Assembly (NCBI GenBank): GCA_045542485.1
Contig: JAZQLC010000029.1
Location: 1-12,620 of the forward strand
DNA length: 12,620 nt
Direction of reading: 5' to 3'
Source: SIG575 sp045542485
GTDB taxonomy: Bacteria; Bacillota; Clostridia; Oscillospirales; Acutalibacteraceae
Below are positions 1 through 7,056 of this stretch, piece by piece; the stretch's first letter is position 1; the number at the start of each line of letters is the position of its first letter. Position numbers and translations under genes: made by a program. The notes beneath the pieces are model-generated. The model searched no databases. It had not been told where the DNA came from and saw only the letters and a list, made by a program, of their open reading frames with translations.

Positions 1-227
1 GAACCTGTTACGGCAATCATCTGACCTTTACGGAAATATGAAGTGATGAATTTTGCTGTCTGACGCCAAGCAACGCAGTTGATGAAATCAGTCTGTCTTT
101 CTTCGCCCGGGCGAGTATATCCTCTGTCGATGGCGATAGAGAAAGATGTTACCTCAATACCTGTACTTGTCTGACGAAGTTCAGGGTCTGCGGTAAGTCT
201 TCCCATAAGAACAACATTGTTAAGCAT
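1..227 (-). CDS. ssb: Single-stranded DNA-binding protein, N-terminal part
   Basis: This is the first 75 codons of single-stranded DNA-binding protein, cut by the left window edge. The protein coats ssDNA during replication, repair and recombination. The translation opens MLNNVVLMGRLTADPEL and continues through TSFSIAIDRGYT, RQTDFINCVAW and FRKGQMIAVTG, which are the typical OB-fold strands of bacterial SSB. The ATG at 225-227 follows an AGGAAAGG-type ribosome binding site. It lies 26 bp downstream of rpsF, the usual rpsF-ssb(-rpsR) order, so transcription almost certainly comes from the rpsF promoter. The acidic C-terminal tail and any rpsR are outside the window. Identity is very secure; what cannot be seen is whether the gene is intact. 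Confidence 0.96.
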   Translation of the reverse strand, partial: MLNNVVLMGRLTADPELRQTSTGIEVTSFSIAIDRGYTRPGEERQTDFINCVAWRQTAKFITSYFRKGQMIAVTG

Positions 228-253
228 AATTCAATACCTTTCCTTTCTTGTCC

Positions 254-538
254 TTATTTTCTTACTGTGAGAATACGAAGTACGCCATCAGTGATTTTTG
301 CACGACGGTCGAGTTCAGCGATAAACTGGGGTTCTGCAGAGAAGTTTGTAACTACATAGAAACCTTCAGCTTCATCATCAATGAGGTAAGCGAGCTTACG
401 TGTGCCCCACTCATCCACAGAGTTGATTGTGCCGTTCTTTTCAATGAGAGCATTAAACTTTTCGTAGAGAGCCTTTGCGCTTTCTTCACCGTTTGCAACT
501 GAGAAAACCAACATAGCTTCATAGCTGTTTGCTGCCAT
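254..538 (-). CDS. rpsF: 30S ribosomal protein S6
   Basis: A 94-residue ribosomal protein bS6, a component of the 30S platform that binds 16S rRNA together with S18. The sequence starts MAANSYEAMLVFSVANGEE and contains the family's GTINSVDEWGTRKLAY and DDEAEGFYVVTNF segments, ending in RILTVRK; this is the normal family length. The frame is open further upstream to 685, but the start at 536-538 is chosen because a strong AGGAGGTGCTTGATA ribosome binding site lies directly before it and homology begins there; the longer reading would cross the promoter and leader. It is the first gene of the rpsF-ssb operon, with ssb 26 bp downstream. Confidence 0.97.
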   Translation of the reverse strand: MAANSYEAMLVFSVANGEESAKALYEKFNALIEKNGTINSVDEWGTRKLAYLIDDEAEGFYVVTNFSAEPQFIAELDRRAKITDGVLRILTVRK

Positions 539-570
539 TATCAAGCACCTCCTTCTGGTCATTATGGCCC

Positions 571-589
571 CCTTACTCAGGGAGCAAGG
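571..589 (-). promoter_or_regulatory. Leader hairpin upstream of rpsF
   Basis: Within the roughly 80-nt predicted rpsF leader, the minus-strand RNA can fold an 8-bp hairpin (arms 571-578 and 582-589, one G-U pair, loop of 3). A competing 7-bp fold pairs GCUCCCU with AGGGGGC (about 567-585). S6 operons in many bacteria carry a leader bound by the S6:S18 complex for autoregulation, so a regulatory role is plausible. I could not match the known motif's conserved CCG element, so assignment to that family is unproven. Confidence 0.35.
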
Positions 590-622
590 ATTATCGCACT
601 TTTTCTTATGCGACAGTTTAAT

Positions 623-651
623 ATTATAGCAGTAAAACGCGCCTTTGTCAA
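623..651 (-). promoter_or_regulatory. Consensus sigma-A promoter of rpsF-ssb
   Basis: On the minus strand, TTGACA (646-651) is separated by exactly 17 bp from TATAAT (623-628). Both hexamers match consensus. The predicted start near 616 gives a leader of about 80 nt before rpsF. The strength fits a ribosomal protein operon. Confidence 0.9.
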
Positions 652-692
652 GCCAATTCATATTACGTTCATTTATAATTTTCAAATAAGAC

Positions 693-721
693 TTGTATTT
701 TTACTGTGAATATTGTACAAT
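693..721 (+). promoter_or_regulatory. Sigma-A promoter of the 584-residue membrane protein gene
   Basis: TTGTAT (693-698), a 17-bp spacer and TACAAT (716-721) lie just upstream of the AGGAGA ribosome binding site (744-749) and the ATG at 757. It is divergent from the rpsF promoter, and the two -35 boxes are about 40 bp apart. Confidence 0.7.
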
Positions 722-756
722 AATTACCAATAAATATATCTTTAGGAGATGAGTCA

Positions 757-2511
757 ATGGATTCAGGTAATTTCAGTATGCCTAAGGGTTTCAGCCGCGT
801 CTACACAAAAGACGAAGTTGTTATCCCTCCCGAAAAAGCAGGTAAAAAGGTTGCAATCAATGTCATCCTTTCAGTTATCGTAGCAGCAGTAGGATATTAT
901 GTAATGCTCCCCGCTTTCAATCTGAAGGATATCAAGCTCTATTTCTGGCTTGGTCTTGCAGCATTTGCATATCCCGTATTTTCTTTCTTTACAAGCAGGG
1001 CTCTTATGCGCCCCGAGTATATGCCCTATGTAAAACGCAGTTCGCTTGTGCCCGGTGCCATCATCTGTGTGCTGGTTGTTTTTGTTGTGGGCGGCTCACT
1101 TGTATCATCAGTTTTCTTCAGAGCTAAGGACTTCAGTGAAATCATCACTGTTGAAGAAGGCGAATTCTCGGAAAAATTTGCAGAGCTTGACTTCGATTCC
1201 GTGCCTATGCTTGACGAACAGTCTGCAAAGAAGCTCGGCGGCAGACAGCTCGGTGAACTTTCAGAATACGTTTCACAGTACGAAGACGCTGAGTATTACA
1301 CACAGATCAACTACAAAGAAAGCCCCGTCCGTGTTACAACACTCAGATACGCAAACATCATCAAGTGGTTTACAAACCGTTCTCAGGGTATTCCCGCTTA
1401 TATGATTGTTGATATGACAACACAGAAGGTTGACGTGGTAAAGCTCAAGGATATCGGAATGGAAAACATCAAATATTCTCCCTCCGAGCACTTCAGCAGA
1501 TACCTTATGAGACACCTTCGTTTCCAGTATCCCACATACCTCTTTGAAGAAGCTACATTTGAAATCGACGACACAGGCAGACCTTACTGGATTTGTCCCA
1601 GAATGGACAAAACAATCGGTCTCTTCGGTGGCGACGATGTAATCGGCGTTGTTCTTGTTGACGCAACAACAGGTGTGTGTGAATATTACGACATCGAAAC
1701 TGCAAAGACAGACAAGAGTCTTCAGTGGATTGACAGAATTTATTCTTCGACTCTTATTTCTCAGCAGTATGACTATTACGGTCAGTACAGCGGCGGTTTC
1801 TGGAACTCAATCCTCGGCCAGAAAGATGTTAAGATCACAACACAGGGCAGCAACTACATCGCAATCGACGATGATGTTTATATGTACACAGGCGTAACAT
1901 CAGTTACTTCCGACGACTCAATCATCGGTTTCATTCTCAGCAACCAGAGAACGAAAGAAACAACATTCTTCAAGCAGTCAGGTGCTACTGAATATTCTGC
2001 ACAGCTTTCTGCTGAAGGTAAGGTTCAGCAATACGGCTACGACGCAACATTCCCACTTCTTCTCAACATTCAGGGTGAGCCCACATTCTTTATGGCACTT
2101 AAAGATACAGAAGGTCTTGTAAAGATGTATTCACTCGTTAATGTTGAACAGTTCCAGAAGGTTGTTGTCGGCACAAAACTTGTTGATTGTCTTCAGTCTT
2201 ACTATGACGAGATGGGAATCAAAAGAGACGCAGCTGCCGACCTTGATGAACACGTAACAGACACAGACATTGACGGAACAGGAACACCTGCAGAAAAGGT
2301 AGTTGCTGAAGGTACAATCGAAGACATCCGTTCAGCAGTTCTTGACGGTAACACAATCTACTATATCAAGCTGGACACCTATGATGCTTATTTCTCAATC
2401 TCAGCACAGAAATCAAGTCTTGCAGTAATCCTCAACAAGGGTGACAAGGTGAAAATCACCGTTCCCACAACAGAGGGCAGAATCATCGAAGCCTCATCAA
2501 TTGAGCAGTAA
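757..2511 (+). CDS. Membrane-anchored protein of unknown function, 584 aa
   Basis: I do not recognise this family. The ATG at 757 has an AGGAGA ribosome binding site 8 bp upstream. Three hydrophobic segments are visible at about residues 32-52, 61-80 and 97-121. Basic residues at 29-31 and in the loop at 81-95 suggest that the N-terminus is cytoplasmic and that the large C-terminal part (about 122-584) lies outside the membrane. That region is rich in Tyr, Asp and Ser and contains PAYMIVDMTTQKVDVVKL and a similar VVLVDATTGVCEYYDI segment, faintly like the repeats of PepSY-type domains. The last 70 residues (about 513-584), predicted beta-rich, could be a small OB-like barrel. The gene sits alone between its own promoter and a terminator. 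Function is unassigned; a cell-envelope role is the most one can infer. Confidence 0.85.
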   Translation: MDSGNFSMPKGFSRVYTKDEVVIPPEKAGKKVAINVILSVIVAAVGYYVMLPAFNLKDIKLYFWLGLAAFAYPVFSFFTSRALMRPEYMPYVKRSSLVPGAIICVLVVFVVGGSLVSSVFFRAKDFSEIITVEEGEFSEKFAELDFDSVPMLDEQSAKKLGGRQLGELSEYVSQYEDAEYYTQINYKESPVRVTTLRYANIIKWFTNRSQGIPAYMIVDMTTQKVDVVKLKDIGMENIKYSPSEHFSRYLMRHLRFQYPTYLFEEATFEIDDTGRPYWICPRMDKTIGLFGGDDVIGVVLVDATTGVCEYYDIETAKTDKSLQWIDRIYSSTLISQQYDYYGQYSGGFWNSILGQKDVKITTQGSNYIAIDDDVYMYTGVTSVTSDDSIIGFILSNQRTKETTFFKQSGATEYSAQLSAEGKVQQYGYDATFPLLLNIQGEPTFFMALKDTEGLVKMYSLVNVEQFQKVVVGTKLVDCLQSYYDEMGIKRDAAADLDEHVTDTDIDGTGTPAEKVVAEGTIEDIRSAVLDGNTIYYIKLDTYDAYFSISAQKSSLAVILNKGDKVKITVPTTEGRIIEASSIEQ

Positions 2512-2525
2512 ATTTTCAGGATATC

Positions 2526-2564
2526 AAAAGCCACACGATTACATAGTGATCGTGTGGCTTTTTT
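2526..2564 (+). terminator. Rho-independent terminator after the 584-aa membrane protein gene
   Basis: A perfect GCCACACGAT/ATCGTGTGGC stem (2530-2539 and 2549-2558) extends inward by pairs including one G-T wobble, leaving an ATA loop (2543-2545). It is flanked by AAAA upstream and a run of six T (2559-2564) downstream. It begins 14 bp after the stop codon. Confidence 0.92.
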
Positions 2565-2570
2565 CAATTG

Positions 2571-2599
2571 TTGCACATCCTGTATTTTTGTGTTAGAAT
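2571..2599 (+). promoter_or_regulatory. Extended -10 promoter of the PI-PLC-like gene
   Basis: TTGCAC (2571-2576) is followed by a 17-bp spacer and TAGAAT (2594-2599), with TGT immediately before the -10 box (extended -10). The predicted start near 2606 gives a short leader before the ATG at 2632. Confidence 0.7.
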
Positions 2600-2631
2600 A
2601 GAACAATAAATTATCAGAAAGAAGTGACATT

Positions 2632-3750
2632 ATGATGCGTATTTTCAGAGCTCTTGTTGCGCCTTTTCTTGTGGTATATTACTTTTTCTCCGCAGTTACG
2701 GCAGGTACTGCTTCTGCTGAAGAAAATATCAGATATCAGCAGGAAAGAATGGCATACCTTGAAAATGAATACTATGAAAATTATACTCCCGGTGATGAAA
2801 ACCGATTCACTTCATTCGACATTGATGAAGCAATCCGTGACGGAGTAAAATACAATCAGCTGCAGTTTCTCGCGACTCACAACAGTTATCAGCTTCTCCC
2901 CACCGAGGAAAGCGGAAAGCTTTACGGTGCTATCAGCGACCTGACCTTCGGTTTAGTGGGAGACACTTCACAGTTTGAAAACGATACGCTGACCGACCAG
3001 TTTGAAGTCGGTATACGAAGTATTGAAATAGATATTGAAACGGTAGACGACGGAGAAAATGTCAGCTTCATTGTTACACACAACCCACTCTATGATAACA
3101 CATCAAGCTGCTACGATTTTTCAATGGCGCTTGAAGAAATAAAAATGTGGTCAGATAATAACCCCGGTCATCTTCCGGTTACGGTTATTGTGGAGCCTAA
3201 AAAATTAGTTCCGCCCGTAAACAATATGAAAAACTTCAGTCTTGAGTACGCAAAAATCTGCGATGAGCTTATAAGAGAAAAAATGGGCAACACTCTTCTT
3301 ACTCCCGATGATATGATGGGAGAATATGAAAGCCTTAAGGAAATGCGTGAAAATGACGGATGGCTCACTCTTGAGCAGACTATGGGCAAGGTGATTTTCC
3401 TTCTCCACGACAACTCAGCCATCTCAGATTACATTTCTCTCGATAAAACACTCAGGTCTCAGGCTATGTTCCCGATGCTGAGATATAACGATCGGAACAA
3501 ACCGTATACAGCCTTTATTATTGACAACAACTCCGGTGAAGCTCTCAGACACGAGGAAGAGACAATCGGAAAATGCAACCTTGTTGTAAGAGTACGCGCC
3601 GATGCCTTCCCCACCTATAACGAAAAAAATTATGAACGGATAAATTCACTGTCTGCACAGATAATTTCAACAGATTTCCCCGTCAGAAAAGGTGAAACTC
3701 AATTCCATCAGTATTCCTTTGACGGATACACAGTAAAACTTCAGAAATAA
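2632..3750 (+). CDS. Secreted calcium-dependent PI-PLC-type phosphodiesterase
   Basis: A 372-residue protein of the PI-PLC-like phosphodiesterase superfamily, closest in pattern to the Ca2+-dependent bacterial type (Streptomyces SaPLC1-like). Members cleave phosphatidylinositol or related phosphodiesters. An N-terminal signal peptide runs to about residue 29 (hydrophobic core 7-22, ASA before the predicted cut), so the enzyme should be exported. Catalytic-type motifs are QFLATHNSY (His83, Asn84), GIRSIEIDI (Glu132, Asp134) and FIVTHNPLYD (His150). Further family blocks are WSDNNPGHLPVTVIVEPK, LLTPDDMMGEYESL and GKVIFLL, and the C-terminal part ends with IISTDFP. The length is normal and nothing appears broken. 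Two ATGs stand in tandem (2632 and 2635) behind a weak GAAAGAAG ribosome binding site; either could be used. Exact substrate is uncertain: phosphatidylinositol, GPI-like or other phospholipid heads are possible. Confidence 0.88.
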   Translation: MMRIFRALVAPFLVVYYFFSAVTAGTASAEENIRYQQERMAYLENEYYENYTPGDENRFTSFDIDEAIRDGVKYNQLQFLATHNSYQLLPTEESGKLYGAISDLTFGLVGDTSQFENDTLTDQFEVGIRSIEIDIETVDDGENVSFIVTHNPLYDNTSSCYDFSMALEEIKMWSDNNPGHLPVTVIVEPKKLVPPVNNMKNFSLEYAKICDELIREKMGNTLLTPDDMMGEYESLKEMRENDGWLTLEQTMGKVIFLLHDNSAISDYISLDKTLRSQAMFPMLRYNDRNKPYTAFIIDNNSGEALRHEEETIGKCNLVVRVRADAFPTYNEKNYERINSLSAQIISTDFPVRKGETQFHQYSFDGYTVKLQK

Positions 3751-3756
3751 AGAAAC

Positions 3757-3799
3757 GCTTACACTCCCCGAAAATCTCATACGGAGTGTAAGCTTTTTT
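3757..3799. terminator. Terminator shared by convergent genes
   Basis: An 11-bp perfect stem GCTTACACTCC/GGAGTGTAAGC (3757-3767 and 3783-3793) is followed by six T on the plus strand. On the minus strand it is followed by the T-rich GTTTCTTT. Lying between the stop codons of the PI-PLC-like and bile salt hydrolase genes, it can serve both directions, best on plus. Confidence 0.88.
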
Positions 3800-3800
3800 A

Positions 3801-4772
3801 TTAGTTCTGATAACATATAACCTGATTTTTATTGAGGGGATAAAGAAATAATTGGTCACTACTTAAATCACGTTCCTGCAGCTTGACTGCAGAAATACAT
3901 CTGTTTCCGTAGGTTGTGTAATAATAAATTCCCTTGTCAAGATTTATGCAGGAAGTATATACTGTAATCACATTTCCACCGTCAGGCAATCTCACCGTAC
4001 CCCTCACCTGCTCCACTGAGCCCAGGATGTGAAAAAACTGACTTACGCTCTCATTTTCATTTCCGTCAGAAAGTGAGTTGAGCTTAGTGAAGACTGCACG
4101 GACAAATCTCGATGTTGACGACAAATCTCCCGGCAGACCTTTGGCACCCAGCCCTCTGCTGTAAGATACAAGCTCGTTTTCACCGAATGTATTTTCAGCA
4201 ACACCCGATGTGAGATTTGCAAAGTCGGCAAGATGTATCATATGGTAATCAAACGTGGGGTTATTTGTCAGCACACCTATCGTATTTCTGTAAATTTTCA
4301 TTCCGTCTTCAACGGCTTCAACTGTTATGGCTCTTTCTCTGTCGGCAATTATCCAATGAAGTGGCGACACGGGCATACTTTCGCTGAAATTTATATGGCA
4401 CAGATTGATTTTTTTCAGAAGAGCTTCTGCTTCATCAAGATTTTTACACTGAGAGAGAACCCACGGAATAAATTCGAAAGGAGAGATATTATCCATCCCC
4501 TCTTTTTCTTCGCCGTAAAAGGCATTACCCGGAAAATTCAGACCAGCCATTCCGAGACCCCATTCATTCGCCGCCTCATAGTAAAGAGGATAATTTTCCG
4601 TAACAGTGGCCATACCGATAATTGCGTAGTGGGACGATATACTTTCCTTTCTCCTGAATGAAAAAACAAAATTTCTCGGGGTCACCGTGACGGTTTCATT
4701 GTAAGAATATTCAAGGTCAAGAGTTCGTCCGAAATATGAATTTTCTGTTTTATAAGTTATTGCGGTACACAT
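3801..4772 (-). CDS. Choloylglycine hydrolase family protein, probable bile salt hydrolase
   Basis: A 323-residue Ntn-hydrolase of the choloylglycine hydrolase family (bile salt hydrolase/penicillin V acylase), which cuts amide bonds such as the glycine or taurine conjugate of bile acids. The catalytic Cys2 directly follows the initiator Met (MCTAITY), as needed for N-terminal activation. Family residues are present: Arg16 and Asp19 (FGRTLDLEYSY), Asn79 (GMAGLNFPGNA), Asn170 (VLTNNPTFDYH) and Arg225 (STSRFVRA). Length is normal and there is no signal peptide, so it is cytoplasmic. The LNFPGNAFY segment and overall pattern fit bile salt hydrolases better than penicillin acylases, but substrate preference cannot be settled by eye. 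The ATG has a good GAGGTGAT ribosome binding site. Only a weak promoter candidate lies upstream (TTTTTG at 4826-4831, 17 bp, CATAAT at 4803-4808). Confidence 0.92.
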   Translation of the reverse strand: MCTAITYKTENSYFGRTLDLEYSYNETVTVTPRNFVFSFRRKESISSHYAIIGMATVTENYPLYYEAANEWGLGMAGLNFPGNAFYGEEKEGMDNISPFEFIPWVLSQCKNLDEAEALLKKINLCHINFSESMPVSPLHWIIADRERAITVEAVEDGMKIYRNTIGVLTNNPTFDYHMIHLADFANLTSGVAENTFGENELVSYSRGLGAKGLPGDLSSTSRFVRAVFTKLNSLSDGNENESVSQFFHILGSVEQVRGTVRLPDGGNVITVYTSCINLDKGIYYYTTYGNRCISAVKLQERDLSSDQLFLYPLNKNQVICYQN

Positions 4773-4829
4773 AAAATCACCTCACACTTATTATGCCACC
4801 TGATTATGAAATTTTTTATAACTTACAAA

Positions 4830-4865
4830 AAAACAAAAATGGCTGATGCATTGTACATCAGCCAT
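4830..4865 (-). terminator. Terminator of the kdsB operon
   Basis: On the minus strand a perfect 10-bp stem (4839-4848 and 4856-4865) with a 7-nt loop is followed by TTTTTG and a further T run. It begins 17 bp after the kdsB stop and ends the 403-aa gene-kdsB transcript, insulating the bile salt hydrolase gene. Confidence 0.9.
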
Positions 4866-4882
4866 CATATTTTTATTGCTTA

Positions 4883-5632
4883 TTATTCAATTCCGTTGCG
4901 TTCTTTGTAGATACGGATAACTTCCTGAAGGTCTTCTTCAGTGTCGACGCTTACTGCCTCATACTGTGCAGGTGCAGGAACAATCTTGATTTTATAGCCG
5001 TGTTCAAGAACCTTAAGCTGTTCAAGTGATTCTGCCTCTGAGAGAGGTGTGGGAGCAAGTTTTGTGTATGTGTTGAGGAATTCGTGTGTGTAAGCATAAA
5101 TTCCCACATGCTCAAAATATTTTGCGTGTTCTGCGTGACGGGGATAAGGAATGGGTGAACGGGAGAAATAAATTGCGTTACCGTTCACATCTGTAACAAC
5201 CTTAACCACACAGTTGTTGTTGATGTAGTCTTCGCCGTCGATGGGCACACTGCCTGTTGCCATTACGCATTCGGGACTATTGATGAGTGCGTTTCCGATA
5301 TCGTCGATGATTTCGGGAGGAACGAGAGGCTCGTCACCCTGAATGTTGATAACATAATCACACTCATATGCGTTTGCTGCTTCTGCAACACGGTCAGAGC
5401 CTGTGGGGTGGTTTACGCTTGTCATAACTGCTTCACCGCCGAAAGCGATAACTGCATCGTAAACGCGCTGGTCGTCTGTTGCAACAACAACTCTGTCAAG
5501 AACTTTTGCCTTACTTGCGTTTTCGTAAACGTGCTGAATCATGGGCTTACCGCAGATATCCTTGAGAGGCTTTCCGGGAAGGCGTGATGAACCGTAACGT
5601 GCAGGAATAACACCTAAAACTTTAACACTCAT
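4883..5632 (-). CDS. kdsB: 3-deoxy-manno-octulosonate cytidylyltransferase (CMP-Kdo synthetase)
   Basis: A 249-residue cytidylyltransferase that transfers CMP from CTP to Kdo (or a close 2-keto-3-deoxy sugar acid), activating it for glycosyl transfer. Family motifs are intact: IPARYGSSRLPGKPL (9-23), VVATDD (49-54), HPTGSDRVAEAA (75-86), NIQGDEPLV with Asp100 as probable Mg ligand, FSRSPIPYPR (156-165), HVGIYAY (175-181) and the second metal Asp230 in AVSVDTEEDL. The start at 5630-5632 is chosen because AAGGAG lies 8 bp upstream; a GTG three codons earlier would overlap that ribosome binding site. The site overlaps the stop codon of the preceding gene, so translation is probably coupled. Kdo is mostly known from Gram-negative LPS, so in a Gram-positive host it may serve a capsule or another ulosonic acid. 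No other Kdo gene is in view. Confidence 0.9.
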   Translation of the reverse strand: MSVKVLGVIPARYGSSRLPGKPLKDICGKPMIQHVYENASKAKVLDRVVVATDDQRVYDAVIAFGGEAVMTSVNHPTGSDRVAEAANAYECDYVINIQGDEPLVPPEIIDDIGNALINSPECVMATGSVPIDGEDYINNNCVVKVVTDVNGNAIYFSRSPIPYPRHAEHAKYFEHVGIYAYTHEFLNTYTKLAPTPLSEAESLEQLKVLEHGYKIKIVPAPAQYEAVSVDTEEDLQEVIRIYKERNGIE

Positions 5633-5644
5633 TTTTAACACTCC

Positions 5645-6856
5645 TTAAAATTTATATTTTTCACTGAGAGCATTACGCATCTTCTTAAGTGAGAAGGGTT
5701 TGACTTCGTTTACAATGCGTTCACGCATTTCCTTGCCCTCTTCTGTATTCTGAGGAGCAGAAGAGAAATCAAGGCTGATACCCAGTTCTTTGCAGATTTT
5801 GTCAACAAAGATGGGCCAGAGCTCACCGATATCGCCGATAACAGGAATACTGTTTTCAAGACGGGTGAATGCTGACATTTCCATACGGAAAGGAATCTTT
5901 GTAAGCTTTGTCTTGGGAAGACCCTCATTGATTGCTTTCTGGATAAGCTCACTCTGTTTATTAAGGTCCCATGAACGCTTGTGGTTTTCGTCAAGGTCAA
6001 AACGGATAAGAGTCTTATCCTTAAGGCTGTATGTGGGCATACCGTTCATAGCACCCCAGATACCGTGACCTGTGTATGTTTCGAAGGGACCATCGTGAAT
6101 TTCCTGAGTAAGAGCAACTGCAGACTCGATGATAACATCTGCATCTGAAAGCATTTTTGCAATTTTCTGGCAACGCTGACTTACGGGGATACTGTCAGAA
6201 ATACAGAGACCTACCTGTCCGCCACCGATAAGCTGAGGAACACTTACAAGAACGGGAACGTTTTTGATTGCACCTGCACCTATCATTGTTCTGGGGTCAG
6301 AGCCGAGACCTGCAACATATTCAAAGCTTTCGCCCAATGACTGAGCTGCAACCATAATCTCAGTTGAAACTGTTTCATTGAAATAGCCTACGGGATAAGC
6401 CATATTACCTGCAGCCTTGATGATAACCTTGCCATCTGCTTTTTCACTGATTTCAATCAGTTCTTCATCGAGAGGCATTTCTGAACGGATTCTTGCCCAT
6501 TCTTCCTTATCAAGCTGAGTCAGTTCGAAAATATTTCCGCGAGGACGAAGGTCTTCAGGGAATTTTTCACCCAGTACATCGGCGTCAAAACGCTTTACTT
6601 TGTCCAGAGTACCGCCCATTTCGTGTGAGATAACAGCTGAGCTTGTTGTAACGCCGTCAATAAGTCCTGCGTGAATAAGTGTAGCGATAAGCGTTGTAAC
6701 ACCCTCGTGCAGGTTAGGACCGCTGCCGATAACTGCCGCTACCTTTCCTCCACGCTTTTTAACCTCAACAACGCGCTCAATGGCTGTTGCGAGAAATTCT
6801 TTTGTTTCATCAGGAAGTGCCTGATAGAGTTCTTCAACCAGAGCAGGTGATGCCAT
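5645..6856 (-). CDS. Unrecognised 403-aa enzyme-like protein with glycine-rich nucleotide-binding-like motif
   Basis: I cannot assign a family with confidence. The protein is soluble, with no signal peptide or membrane segment. Residues 39-52 read VAAVIGSGPNLHEG, followed by LIATLIHAGLIDGVTTSSAV and ISHEMGGTLDK (to about 85). This order of Gly-rich turn, helix, 'liDgv.Ts.Av' and His-Glu recalls the Rossmann-like fold shared by deoxyhypusine synthase and the LOR/SDH or ornithine cyclodeaminase C-terminal domain. A second conserved-looking block (about 181-265) holds GLGSDPRTMIGAGA, PQLIGGGQVGL and EIHDGPFETYTGHGIWG, likely an active-site region. The ATG has a GGAGAG ribosome binding site. It is the first gene of a two-gene operon with kdsB (12 bp gap) and is divergent from the sialidase-like operon. 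Its place suggests sugar-acid metabolism, but no reaction can be stated. Confidence 0.9.
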   Translation of the reverse strand: MASPALVEELYQALPDETKEFLATAIERVVEVKKRGGKVAAVIGSGPNLHEGVTTLIATLIHAGLIDGVTTSSAVISHEMGGTLDKVKRFDADVLGEKFPEDLRPRGNIFELTQLDKEEWARIRSEMPLDEELIEISEKADGKVIIKAAGNMAYPVGYFNETVSTEIMVAAQSLGESFEYVAGLGSDPRTMIGAGAIKNVPVLVSVPQLIGGGQVGLCISDSIPVSQRCQKIAKMLSDADVIIESAVALTQEIHDGPFETYTGHGIWGAMNGMPTYSLKDKTLIRFDLDENHKRSWDLNKQSELIQKAINEGLPKTKLTKIPFRMEMSAFTRLENSIPVIGDIGELWPIFVDKICKELGISLDFSSAPQNTEEGKEMRERIVNEVKPFSLKKMRNALSEKYKF

Positions 6857-6954
6857 AATAATCTCTCCTATTCTTATTCATTTGTTCTTTCATACTGAAC
6901 GCTTCCGCGCACGTATAAAATATTATTTTACTTTAATGACTAAAGCACATTTAT

Positions 6955-6983
6955 AACATACCACTTCAAAAAATTTCTGTCAA
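6955..6983 (-). promoter_or_regulatory. Promoter of the 403-aa gene-kdsB operon
   Basis: On the minus strand a perfect TTGACA (6978-6983) is followed by a 17-bp spacer and TATGTT (6955-6960), a 4-of-6 match to the -10 consensus. The predicted leader is about 90 nt. Confidence 0.65.
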
Positions 6984-6998
6984 CCGATTACCTGCACA

Positions 6999-7054
6999 TT
7001 TTAAAAAATTCATCATTGTTGAACATCGAATAAATATTGATGAATTTTTTAAAA
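6999..7054. repeat. Perfect 17-bp inverted repeat between divergent promoters
   Basis: TTTTAAAAAATTCATCA (6999-7015) is repeated exactly in inverted orientation at 7038-7054, with 22 bp between the arms. Both arms lie between the two divergent -35 boxes (6983 and 7082). The spacing of arm centres is about 39 bp, close to four helical turns, which would suit a regulator binding both arms on one face. A cruciform or AT-rich UP-element effect is another possibility. Confidence 0.8.
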
Positions 7055-7056
7055 AA

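Noticed and set aside
539..685. Longer N-terminal reading of rpsF
   Set aside because: It would cross a consensus promoter and the leader; the ATG at 538 has a strong ribosome binding site and gives the standard 94-residue S6.
4233..4661. 142-codon plus-strand open frame inside the bile salt hydrolase gene
   Set aside because: It is the antisense shadow of a gene whose catalytic motifs are all in the minus frame.
5633..5641. GTG start three codons upstream in kdsB
   Set aside because: It overlaps the AAGGAG ribosome binding site that serves ATG 5632.
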